This document shows, in pieces, positions 1 through 7,759 of a stretch of DNA of 12,605 bases (position 1 is its first letter; each line of letters opens with the position of its first letter). The translations under genes and the position numbers were made by a program. The notes under the pieces are model-generated. The model did no database searches, was not told the DNA's origin, and saw only the letters and a list, made by a program, of their open reading frames with translations. Source of the stretch: JAYKHL01 sp035284865 (GTDB lineage Bacteria > Cyanobacteriota > Sericytochromatia > S15B-MN24 > JAQBPE01); contig JAYKHL010000185.1 in the NCBI GenBank assembly GCA_035284865.1, positions 1 to 12,605 of the forward strand. The letters are read 5' to 3'.

Positions 1-1
1 G

Positions 2-499
2 ATGGTCATGGTGGGGCTGTACGTGCTCGTCACGGCCCCGTTCCTGCCGCTGATGCTCTACGTCCATCGGCTGGGCGGGGCCTACGCGGGGCTCTTCATG
101 GCGGCGATGGTGCTGCAGCTCATCCCCATCGGCCTGGCCTTCCTGCCGCTCGGCCTCGTCGGGGTGGGGCTGCTGGCGGTGTCTCTGGTGGGCGTCGGGC
201 GGCGGCTGACGGCCTTCCGGGCGGCGGGCCTGCACAACCCGGAGGTCCACGGGCGCTGGAGCCGGGAGTATGTGGCCAACGCGCTCGCGCTGGGCCTCGC
301 GCTCGAGCAGAAGGGGGTGGCCTGGGGGTTCCTGGCGGCCAGCCAGGGGGACGGGCTGCGGGTGCTTTGGGGCGCGGTCTTGCCGGCCAGCGGGCTCGTG
401 TGGGCGCTGCTCGCCTGGCTGATCGTCCGCGAGCGACGCGCTGGCGCACCGCCAGCGGCTGAGCCCTGGAGGGGGTTCAGAGGCGCCGAGGACCGCTGA
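2..499 (+). CDS. Small polytopic membrane protein, family not recognised (possibly 5'-truncated)
   Basis: The protein has 165 residues if the ATG at position 2 is the true start; a second ATG lies at position 8. The frame is open to the window edge, so the real start may be upstream and no ribosome site can be judged. Hydrophobic stretches at about residues 3-20, 26-46, 47-66, 91-112 and 122-142 suggest four to five membrane helices. A basic, polar segment (about 67-90, with RRLTAFRAAG and HGRWSRE) separates the first group from the last two. The tail after residue 143 is charged and Pro/Ala-rich, so probably cytoplasmic. I see no catalytic or transport motif and assign no function. The gene converges on speA with 69 bases between stops. 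Coding status is supported by the consistent membrane-protein pattern; the antisense frames here are low-complexity Arg/Pro/Ala shadows. Confidence 0.65.
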   Translation: MVMVGLYVLVTAPFLPLMLYVHRLGGAYAGLFMAAMVLQLIPIGLAFLPLGLVGVGLLAVSLVGVGRRLTAFRAAGLHNPEVHGRWSREYVANALALGLALEQKGVAWGFLAASQGDGLRVLWGAVLPASGLVWALLAWLIVRERRAGAPPAAEPWRGFRGAEDR

Positions 500-504
500 G
501 GGCG

Positions 505-541
505 GGCCCACCCGGAGGGCCGGGGTCGCAGCGGCCGGCTC
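505..541. terminator. Weak GC-rich hairpins between convergent genes
   Basis: The 69-base gap between the membrane-protein stop and the speA stop contains two overlapping, mutually exclusive stems. One is GGCCC (505-509) with GGGCC (517-521). The other is 517-523 with 535-541, seven pairs including one G-T. Neither is followed by a T-run on either strand, so intrinsic termination is only a possibility suggested by the convergent layout. Confidence 0.22.
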
Positions 542-568
542 AACCTTTGGAGGGCGGCCTTCCCTGGC

Positions 569-2503
569 TCACTCCTCCGACCAGAGGTACGTGTAGCCTG
601 CCAGCGCCCGCTCGTAGTGGCGCAGCAGCAGGCGCTGCTCGGCGATCGTGATGCGCTTCTCGCGCAGGGCGCGCTCGGTCTCCCGGCGAATGCTCTCCAC
701 GAGCGCCTCGTCGTCGTACTGCATGTAGTGCAGCACCTCGCGCATCGTGTCGCCCTTCACGACGTGCTCGAGGGTGTAGCCCTCGTCGCCGCCCGGCGTC
801 AGGTGCACGTGAACGGTGTTCGTGTCGCCGAACAGGTTGTGCAGGTTGCCCAGGATTTCCTGGTAGGCGCCGTTCAGGAACATCCCGAGGTAGTAGGGCT
901 CGCCCTCTCGGAAGGGGTGCAGCTCCAGCGCGTGCTTGACGTCGCGGATGTCGATGAAGTCGTCGATCTTGCCGTCCGAGTCGCACGTCAGGTCTGCCAG
1001 GGTGCCGCGCGCCTCGGGGCGCTCGTTCAGGCGGTGGATCGGCATGATGGGGAACAGCTGGTCGATCGCCCAGTTGTCTGGCGCGGACTGGAACACGGAG
1101 AAGTTGCAGTAATAGGTGGTCGCAAGCAGCTGCTCGAGGTCCCCGAGTTCCTCGGGCACGAACTTCAGCGTCCGCAGCAAGGGCTGGATGCGCCGGCAGC
1201 ATGCCCAGAACAGCTCTTCGGCCCGGGCGCGTTGCTCGAGCGAGAGGTAGCCCATCGTGAAGAGGCTCAGGGCCTCGTCCTTGAACTGCGTGGCGTCGTG
1301 GTACGCCTCCTGCACGTTGCCCTTGTGGATGCCCTCCCAGGTGTCGTAGAGGTCTCGCAGCAGCTGGTGATCGTCGCCTGTGGGCTTCACGGGCGGCTTG
1401 CTGATGATCTCCCCCACGCCCAGCACGTCGAAGACCAGCACCGACTGGTGCGAGCTCGTGGCGCGACCTGACTCGGAGATGAGGGTGGGCTCCGCGACCT
1501 CGGCCGTCCGGCAGGCATCCTGGATGCTGGAGACGACGTCGGCGGCATACTCCACCATGCTGTAGTTCTTGGAGGCGTGGAAGCTGGTCTTCGAGCCGTC
1601 GTAGTCGATGCCGAGACCACCCCCGACGTCGAGGTAGCGCATCGGCGCGCCGAGCTTCGCGAGGTGGACGTAGAACTGCGAGGCCTCACGCATCGCGTTC
1701 TTGATGACGCTGATGTTGGAGATCTGCGAGCCCACGTGGAAGTGGAGCAGTTGCAAGGCGTCGAGCATGTCGTGGGCCTTGAGGGTCTCGACCACCTCCA
1801 TGATCTCTGCCGCCGAAAGCCCGAACTTGGCCCGGTCGCCCACGGAGTCGCCCCACCGCCCGATGCCCCGGGCCGCGAGCTTGGCTCGCACGCCGACGAG
1901 CGGCTTGATCCCGAGCTTCTTCGCCGCGGCCAGCACGAGCGAGACCTCGTTGAGCTTCTCGATGACGATGATGGTGGTCTGCCCCAGCCGCTGGGCCAGC
2001 AGCGCCGTCTCGATGTACTCGGAGTCCTTGTAGCCGTTGCACAGCACGAGGGCGCCCGGGGTCTTCAGCGTGGCCAGGGCGATCAGCAGCTCCGGCTTGG
2101 AGCCGGCCTCGAGGCCGAACTGGTAAGCGGCGCCGTACCTGACGATTTCCTCGACCACGTGGCGCTGCTGGCAGACCTTCACGGGGAACACGCCCCGGTA
2201 CTCGCCGGCGTAGCCGTACTCGGCGATCGCGTCTCGGAAGGCCTCGTTCAACCGGCGGATGCGATCGGCGAGGATGTCGGAGAACCGGATCAACAGGGGC
2301 AGGTTCAGGCCTCGGCGCTGGATGTCGCAGACCAGCTCGAACAGGTCGAGGGTGTAGCGTCCCACGCCCGAGGGATCCACCGCCACCCGGCCCGCGTTGT
2401 TGATCTTGAAGTAGGGCTCGCCCCAATCGAGGATGTGGTACAGCTGCTCGCTGTCCCGGACGGTCCAGTCCTGGTCTCCGGCTTTGAGATCGTCGACGGT
2501 CAC
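569..2503 (-). CDS. speA: Biosynthetic arginine decarboxylase (SpeA)
   Basis: This PLP enzyme decarboxylates arginine to agmatine, the first step of the agmatine route to putrescine and spermidine. The 644 residues match the usual SpeA length (about 630-660), so it looks complete. The N-terminus carries the family hallmark WGEPYFKIN (28-36). The PLP-binding Lys is K109 in GVFPVKV. HFHVGSQ (254-260), the glycine-rich LDVGGGLGIDYDG (291-303) and SESGRA (343-348) form the fold III alanine-racemase-like barrel. TCDSDGKID (506-514) carries the active-site Cys of the C-terminal beta domain, and HNLFGDTN (555-562) is also conserved. The start is GTG; CGAGGG lies about seven bases upstream, and the residues just after it align with the family. 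No agmatinase or agmatine deiminase gene is in the window, so the next step must be encoded elsewhere. The gene lies 86 bases downstream of the amidohydrolase on the same strand, with its own candidate promoter. Confidence 0.96.
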   Translation of the reverse strand: MTVDDLKAGDQDWTVRDSEQLYHILDWGEPYFKINNAGRVAVDPSGVGRYTLDLFELVCDIQRRGLNLPLLIRFSDILADRIRRLNEAFRDAIAEYGYAGEYRGVFPVKVCQQRHVVEEIVRYGAAYQFGLEAGSKPELLIALATLKTPGALVLCNGYKDSEYIETALLAQRLGQTTIIVIEKLNEVSLVLAAAKKLGIKPLVGVRAKLAARGIGRWGDSVGDRAKFGLSAAEIMEVVETLKAHDMLDALQLLHFHVGSQISNISVIKNAMREASQFYVHLAKLGAPMRYLDVGGGLGIDYDGSKTSFHASKNYSMVEYAADVVSSIQDACRTAEVAEPTLISESGRATSSHQSVLVFDVLGVGEIISKPPVKPTGDDHQLLRDLYDTWEGIHKGNVQEAYHDATQFKDEALSLFTMGYLSLEQRARAEELFWACCRRIQPLLRTLKFVPEELGDLEQLLATTYYCNFSVFQSAPDNWAIDQLFPIMPIHRLNERPEARGTLADLTCDSDGKIDDFIDIRDVKHALELHPFREGEPYYLGMFLNGAYQEILGNLHNLFGDTNTVHVHLTPGGDEGYTLEHVVKGDTMREVLHYMQYDDEALVESIRRETERALREKRITIAEQRLLLRHYERALAGYTYLWSEE

Positions 2504-2510
2504 GGGTTGG

Positions 2511-2515
2511 CCCTC
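2511..2515 (-). promoter_or_regulatory. Ribosome binding site of speA
   Basis: The minus strand reads GAGGG seven bases before the GTG start at 2503-2501. This supports GTG as the initiation codon in the absence of a nearby in-frame ATG. Confidence 0.55.
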
Positions 2516-2547
2516 GCTGGTGGCGGCACGGCGGCGTGCGGTGGCTC

Positions 2548-2556
2548 ATTGTACCA
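2548..2556 (-). promoter_or_regulatory. Candidate extended -10 promoter of speA
   Basis: The minus strand reads TGG followed by TACAAT, five of six matches to the TATAAT consensus with the extended TGn element. It sits in the short gap between the amidohydrolase stop and speA and predicts a leader of about 38 bases. I found no good -35 hexamer at 16-18 bases, which is tolerable for an extended -10 promoter. In DNA this GC-rich, an AT-rich hexamer here by chance is uncommon. Confidence 0.5.
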
Positions 2557-2589
2557 GGAAAGGCGCGCCGTGCCGGAGCCAGAGCGATT

Positions 2590-3642
2590 TCAGCTCGGCT
2601 GCAGCCCCCCCGGGCCGAGCCCCCCGGCCAGCCAGCGGTCGCGCACGGCCTCCCAGCGTTGGACGCGCGGCGCCAGCAGCCGCCAGGCCCCCGTGAAGAC
2701 GACCTCTGGCAGCCCCATGGCGCGTTTCGTGCGCACGTCCCTGTCCAGCGGGTGGCGGTCGCGCTCCAGGCCCCGCACCCGGTTGAAGCCCAGCTCGGGC
2801 AGGAACACCAGCGCCGTGCTCGGGATGGGCCAGTCCGAGCCGTGGAAGATGCGGTCGACGTAGCGACTGGCGGCGAACCGCCGGAGCTGGCTGCGACGCA
2901 CCAGGGAGGAGAAGGCCGACGTGTCGCCATAGGCGTGCGGGTAGCGCTCCAGCAGCTGCACGAACTCGGCGCTGTAGTCGTGCCCGGGGAACAGCCAGGA
3001 GCCCGTGCCGCAGTGGCTGAACACGACGGGGATGCCGCGCTGCAGGACGCCCTCGTACAGCAAGGGGTTGCCGAGGCGCTGCACCATCCCCGGGAACGTG
3101 TGCTCGCAGCCGGAGTGCGCGATGACGGGCAGCTGCAACTCCCGAAGGGCGTCGAGGAAGCGCGCGTGCGTGGGGTGCGAGGGGTCGAACTTCTGGAGCG
3201 GGCCCAGCCACTTGAGCGCCACGGCGTCGGGCCCCCAGCGCTGGAGCTCGGCCACCGCGTCGGCGCGCTGCGGGTTGACGGAGATGACGGGCAGCAGCTT
3301 GGGCGAGCGGCGACACACGTGGAACGTCCAGGCGTTGGGCACGAACAGATGGCTCTGCGCCAGGTCGAGCTCCCCGCCGCCGGTGTAGACGCCGTCGAGC
3401 GCGAAGGCTGCCACGTAGTCGAGCTCCGTCGCGCTCTCGGCGAAGGCTGCCAGCCGCCGCGCGAAGGCCTCCGTGGCGCCGAGCGCGTCCCGGGTGTCGA
3501 CGCCGATCACGCGCTCGAGGGCCTTGAACGCCAGTGACCGCTGCATCCGCGGCGAGATGTGGCAGCCCGGCGCGCCACCGCCCAGCCCCGCCAGGTGGAC
3601 GTGCAGGTCAATGCGGGGGACGGGGGGCTCCAGCCCCGTCAA
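2590..3642 (-). CDS. Metal-dependent amidohydrolase, TIM-barrel (amidohydrolase-2 / ACMSD-like superfamily)
   Basis: The 350-residue protein is of the amidohydrolase type whose members hydrolyse lactones or amides or decarboxylate aromatic and muconate acids. Visible metal and active-site residues are the HxH pair H14/H16 in IDLHVHLAG at the end of strand 1, H176 in VIAHSG, H210 in VVFSHCG and D270 in FHGSDWP, the usual order for this superfamily. K144 in VALKWLG sits where some members have a metal-bridging Lys, but I cannot confirm that role. The start is TTG: it forms a TTGA overlap with the stop of the Rieske gene, and GGAG lies eight bases upstream. This implies translational coupling and a shared substrate pathway. 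The substrate is unknown; acting on a ring-oxidised product is inference. There is no signal peptide, so it is cytoplasmic. Confidence 0.85.
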   Translation of the reverse strand: MTGLEPPVPRIDLHVHLAGLGGGAPGCHISPRMQRSLAFKALERVIGVDTRDALGATEAFARRLAAFAESATELDYVAAFALDGVYTGGGELDLAQSHLFVPNAWTFHVCRRSPKLLPVISVNPQRADAVAELQRWGPDAVALKWLGPLQKFDPSHPTHARFLDALRELQLPVIAHSGCEHTFPGMVQRLGNPLLYEGVLQRGIPVVFSHCGTGSWLFPGHDYSAEFVQLLERYPHAYGDTSAFSSLVRRSQLRRFAASRYVDRIFHGSDWPIPSTALVFLPELGFNRVRGLERDRHPLDRDVRTKRAMGLPEVVFTGAWRLLAPRVQRWEAVRDRWLAGGLGPGGLQPS

Positions 3643-4655
3643 AGCCGGAACTCCACGCGCGTCTCGCGCTCAGGCTGCGGCTCGCCCCGGCGGGCGCGCT
3701 CCCGCGCCGCCCGGATCCACAGGTTGGCGGTGTCGGCCGGGCACGAGATGAAGCGCGCCTCGCCGCGCCGCAGCACCTCGCCCTGGTTCACGAGCACGCC
3801 CATGTCCTGGTCGAGGACCAGCTTGCCCACCAGCGGCATGAAGGGTGTCATCAGGGACGTGAGCCAGCCCATCCGCCACGTCAGGTACACGTGGACGCGC
3901 GTCTCGTGGTCGTTGACGGGCGTGCAGACCTGGAAGCCGATGACCGACTTGCGGGTGCCGAAGTGGTAGGCCACGCGGACGGTCGCCGGCAAGTAGAAGC
4001 GGTCCTGGTGCGTGACGGCTTCACCGCGGGGCACCAGCAGGCGCCCGAGCAGGCTGCTGGTCTGCTGGTCCTCGTCGATGTCGATCACCACGCCGTCCGA
4101 CACCGCCCGCACCACCGTGCGGGCGCCGTGGCTGGCAGGCGTGCGGAACAGGCCGCCGTGGACGTAGCCCGTGTGGGGGCAGTCGATGAAGTTCTCGATG
4201 ACGTTCTCGACGGCGTTCGGGATGGTGGTGTGGAGGCGGGCGTTGGCCCAGCCGGACTCACCCCGGTGGGGGAAGGCGAGGGGCGCGGAGCCCTCCGGGG
4301 CCGGGTCGCCGGGCTGAGCCCCCACGTACACCCACACGTAGCCGTCTTGCTCGACCGTGGGGTAGGCGGCAGCTTTGGCCGTCGCCGGGATGCCCTCCCC
4401 GGCGCAGAGGGAGGGGATGTAGGCGCACTGACCAGACCGATCGAACTCCCAGCCGTGGTAGGGGCAGGCGAGGCGTCCGTGGCGGACCTCGCCTGTGGAG
4501 AGCTCGACGGCCCGGTGCGGGCAGCGGTCGACGAGGGCCGCGGGCTGGCCGCTGTCGCCCCGGAACAGCACCAGGCGGTCGCCGAGGATCTGACGCGCCA
4601 GCGGGCGATTCCGAAGCTCCACGGACTCCGCTGCGATGTACCAGTAGCCGCGCAT
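3639..4655 (-). CDS. Rieske [2Fe-2S] non-heme iron oxygenase, catalytic subunit
   Basis: The 338-residue protein is an oxygenase that uses electrons from a partner reductase or ferredoxin to hydroxylate, demethylate or dihydroxylate a substrate. The Rieske cluster ligands are C45-x-H47 (RCPHRA) and C64-x2-H67 (CPYHGW). The mononuclear iron site follows N-x2-D-x2-H-x4-H: N155, D158, H161 and H166, with D284 (in LDQDMG) as the likely carboxylate ligand. The layout resembles single-component-alpha enzymes such as the vanillate and dicamba demethylases and the pheophorbide oxygenase group. I chose the ATG at 4655 because GGAGG lies eight bases before it and the protein then opens with MRGYWYIAAES, as relatives do. 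ATGs at 4679 and 4676 and a longer frame to 4796 lack this. No reductase or ferredoxin gene is nearby. The stop overlaps the amidohydrolase start. Substrate unknown. Confidence 0.92.
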   Translation of the reverse strand: MRGYWYIAAESVELRNRPLARQILGDRLVLFRGDSGQPAALVDRCPHRAVELSTGEVRHGRLACPYHGWEFDRSGQCAYIPSLCAGEGIPATAKAAAYPTVEQDGYVWVYVGAQPGDPAPEGSAPLAFPHRGESGWANARLHTTIPNAVENVIENFIDCPHTGYVHGGLFRTPASHGARTVVRAVSDGVVIDIDEDQQTSSLLGRLLVPRGEAVTHQDRFYLPATVRVAYHFGTRKSVIGFQVCTPVNDHETRVHVYLTWRMGWLTSLMTPFMPLVGKLVLDQDMGVLVNQGEVLRRGEARFISCPADTANLWIRAARERARRGEPQPERETRVEFRL

Positions 4656-4663
4656 GGGAGGGG

Positions 4664-4683
4664 CCTCCGGGGTCATCATATCA
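4664..4683 (-). promoter_or_regulatory. Extended -10 promoter and ribosome site of the Rieske gene
   Basis: The minus strand reads TGA then TATGAT (4683-4675), an extended -10 box with five of six consensus bases. Transcription would start about seven bases on, at the GGAGG (4668-4664) that lies eight bases before the ATG at 4655. The predicted leader is thus only about 13 bases and begins with the ribosome site. The two ATGs inside the -10 box would then not be transcribed, which supports the shorter protein. No convincing -35 is present. Confidence 0.5.
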
Positions 4684-4689
4684 CCGCGG

Positions 4690-4993
4690 AGGAGTTCCTC
4701 CGGAAGCCGGGTTCGCCAGCCAAGCCGCTGGCCGTTGACCTGGGGGATGACGTCGGCCTGCTGGACCTGCGCGCTGCGACCACCGTGATGCAGCACCCGG
4801 TCGTCACCACCGGGCGACGCCTGTGGGGCCTGGAGCCGGGAGGCTCCCGGAAGACCTGGCCCACGTCCTGAAGAAGCTGGTGGGCTTCCGGAACGTGGCG
4901 GTGCACGACTGCCAGGTGCTGCACCTCCCCATCGTGGCGGCGGTGATCGCCCACCACCTCGGGGCCTTCGAGCGGTTCACTGCTTTGATGTTG
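4690..4993 (+). pseudogene. Decayed HepT-like (DUF86) toxin remnant
   Basis: From 4844 to 4993 the + strand encodes LPEDLAHVLKKLVGFRNVAV, then HDCQVLHLPIVAAVIAHHLG and AFERFTALML. This is the recognisable C-terminal half of HepT, the RNase toxin of MntA-HepT systems, including the R-x4-H catalytic pair (codons 4889-4891 and 4904-4906). The family's next conserved residue, the Tyr of R-x4-H-x-Y that MntA modifies with AMP, is Cys here (codon 4910-4912). A weaker match to the N-terminal half (LAVDLGDDVGLLDLRA, then RRLWGLEP) lies in the neighbouring frame at about 4720-4840, which ends at a stop at 4869-4871. So the gene has a frameshift, probably a small deletion near 4820-4840, and no family-length start. 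There is no mntA partner; the divergent Rieske gene begins where it would lie. The C-terminal match is strong, the N-terminal one only suggestive. Confidence 0.68.
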
Positions 4994-5062
4994 AGACCTC
5001 CGGGAGCCCAGACGGAGCCCGGCCCGCCCGTGCCCTGCGCTGAAACGATGATGTCCTTGATA

Positions 5063-5094
5063 GACCCTGGGTCTGGCCTTAACGCAACCTTAAC
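5063..5094. promoter_or_regulatory. Palindrome plus two CCTTAAC repeats at 11-base period (Pho-box-like)
   Basis: A perfect palindrome GACCC-T-GGGTC (5063-5073) is followed by CCTTAAC at 5077-5083 and again at 5088-5094. An 11-base period places both repeats on the same helix face, as in binding sites of PhoB/PhoP-type OmpR-family regulators; TTAAC-type repeats with such spacing are known for Firmicute PhoP. The stretch is clearly richer in A/T than its surroundings. It lies about 110 bases upstream of the start at 5204, so it probably controls that gene. The identity of the regulator is inference. Confidence 0.4.
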
Positions 5095-5140
5095 TGTTTG
5101 TGGGGCCGGTTGGAACCTTGCTGCAACGCGTCGGGCGACA

Positions 5141-5191
5141 ACCTCCCGGGTGGAGGTCCTTCGGTGCCTCCTCAGTGCTGAGCGGTCTCAG
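5141..5191 (+). promoter_or_regulatory. Structured leader upstream of the 5204 gene
   Basis: Perfect inverted repeats lie just before the gene. ACCTCC (5141-5146) pairs with GGAGGT (5152-5157) across a five-base loop. CTGAG (5178-5182) pairs with CTCAG (5187-5191) across the tetraloop CGGT, ending one base before the AAAGGA ribosome site. An upstream CTCAG (5171-5175) could compete for the same CTGAG, although its two-base loop would force the inner pair open. The arrangement could modulate ribosome access. I do not recognise a known riboswitch class. Confidence 0.33.
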
Positions 5192-5197
5192 AAAGGA
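5192..5197 (+). promoter_or_regulatory. Ribosome binding site deciding the GTG start at 5204
   Basis: AAAGGA lies six bases before GTG at 5204-5206. It is the only good ribosome site in this frame, which otherwise stays open far upstream through the HepT remnant. Confidence 0.6.
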
Positions 5198-5203
5198 ACG
5201 AAC

Positions 5204-5758
5204 GTGCCGAACCTCGACGCCACGGCCACTTCCGCCAAGCGCCTCTCCTCGGGATGGACCCCCGTCGCCATCCCCCACGACCGCGAGCTCACGACCCTGG
5301 ATGCCACCCGCAACAACGGGCGTGACGACGTCTTTGTGCGCTCGGAGGACGGGCCGCTGTGGGTGCTTCACGGCCGCATGCCTGCCGCTGAAGGCGTCAA
5401 GGCCGGGGACGTCGTCTCCTTCACCCCGCCCAAGCTCGAGCGCCAGCCTGCGGGCCCCGTCGTGGGACGCGTCGAGGTGGTCGAGAGCGAGAAGAACACC
5501 TTCCAGGACGGCTTCAAGCCGGCGCTCAGGCGTGCGCTGACGGCTTCGGCTGTGGTCGGTGCCGCCCTGGTGCCGCTGACGGTGCTCGGCGGGGCCACGC
5601 TGGGTATGACGCTGGTGCAGAGCCTGGCCCGGCTCCCCTTCGTGCTCGGGGTGGTCGGCCTGCCCGCCACGGGCATCCTCGTGGGGGTGGCTGCCCTGGT
5701 GGGCGTGGGGTTTGCCACCCGCGCCGACCGGACGGACGCCTACGACAAGGCGCGCTGA
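5204..5758 (+). CDS. Unknown protein: soluble N-terminal domain plus two membrane segments
   Basis: I do not recognise this 184-residue protein. Residues 1-100 are polar and strand-rich, with VFVRSEDGPLWVLHG (43-57) and a domain ending VVGRVEVVESEKNTF (86-100); the pattern of short hydrophobic strands suggests a small beta-barrel. A basic stretch (FKPALRRAL, 104-112) leads into two Gly/Ala/Val-rich membrane segments, about 111-138 and 144-170, and the tail is charged. No signal peptide is seen, so the N-terminal domain is probably cytoplasmic and anchored by a C-terminal hairpin. The GTG start is chosen from its ribosome site; the same frame is open back to 4739, but that part is the HepT relic and an A/T-richer regulatory zone. 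The gene stands alone, followed by two hairpins before the Uup gene. Confidence 0.75.
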   Translation: MPNLDATATSAKRLSSGWTPVAIPHDRELTTLDATRNNGRDDVFVRSEDGPLWVLHGRMPAAEGVKAGDVVSFTPPKLERQPAGPVVGRVEVVESEKNTFQDGFKPALRRALTASAVVGAALVPLTVLGGATLGMTLVQSLARLPFVLGVVGLPATGILVGVAALVGVGFATRADRTDAYDKAR

Positions 5759-5794
5759 TCCAGAGATGCAGGTGGATCGGCCCGGCGCGGGCCG
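5757..5794 (+). terminator. Tandem hairpins after the unknown membrane protein
   Basis: GATCC (5757-5761) can pair with GGATC (5774-5778). Next, CGGCCCG (5778-5784) pairs perfectly with CGGGCCG (5788-5794) across a three-base loop. The second hairpin is very stable and sits 20 bases after the stop, ahead of the next promoter, but is followed by a C-rich run and not by T's. A terminator is therefore likely by position but atypical in form. Confidence 0.4.
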
Positions 5795-5812
5795 CCCCAC
5801 CCGCTCCCGAGG

Positions 5813-5821
5813 TGGTACCAT
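5813..5821 (+). promoter_or_regulatory. Extended -10 box, probably leaderless promoter of uup
   Basis: TGG followed by TACCAT (5816-5821) ends six bases before the ATG at 5828. Transcription would begin at or next to the start codon. The only other signal, GAGGTGG at 5809-5815, lies 12 bases from the ATG, rather far for a ribosome site. The same layout recurs before the M61 and subtilase genes. Confidence 0.45.
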
Positions 5822-5827
5822 GCGGCC

Positions 5828-7755
<1,928 letters not shown>

Positions 7756-7759
<4 letters not shown>

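Noticed and set aside
546..561. GGAGGGCGGCCTTCCC as a terminator stem for speA
   Set aside because: The arms do not pair cleanly (one base out of register) and no T-run follows on the minus strand.
617..1471. Long + strand open frames opposite speA (also 1577-2863)
   Set aside because: They are antisense shadows of a strongly conserved gene in GC-rich DNA; the products are Val/Leu/Asp-rich with no domain logic and no start signals.
3534..4871. 445-codon + strand frame opposite the Rieske gene
   Set aside because: Nearly all of it mirrors the Rieske coding sequence. Only its last portion (about 4720-4840) is meaningful, as the suspected N-terminal part of the HepT relic.
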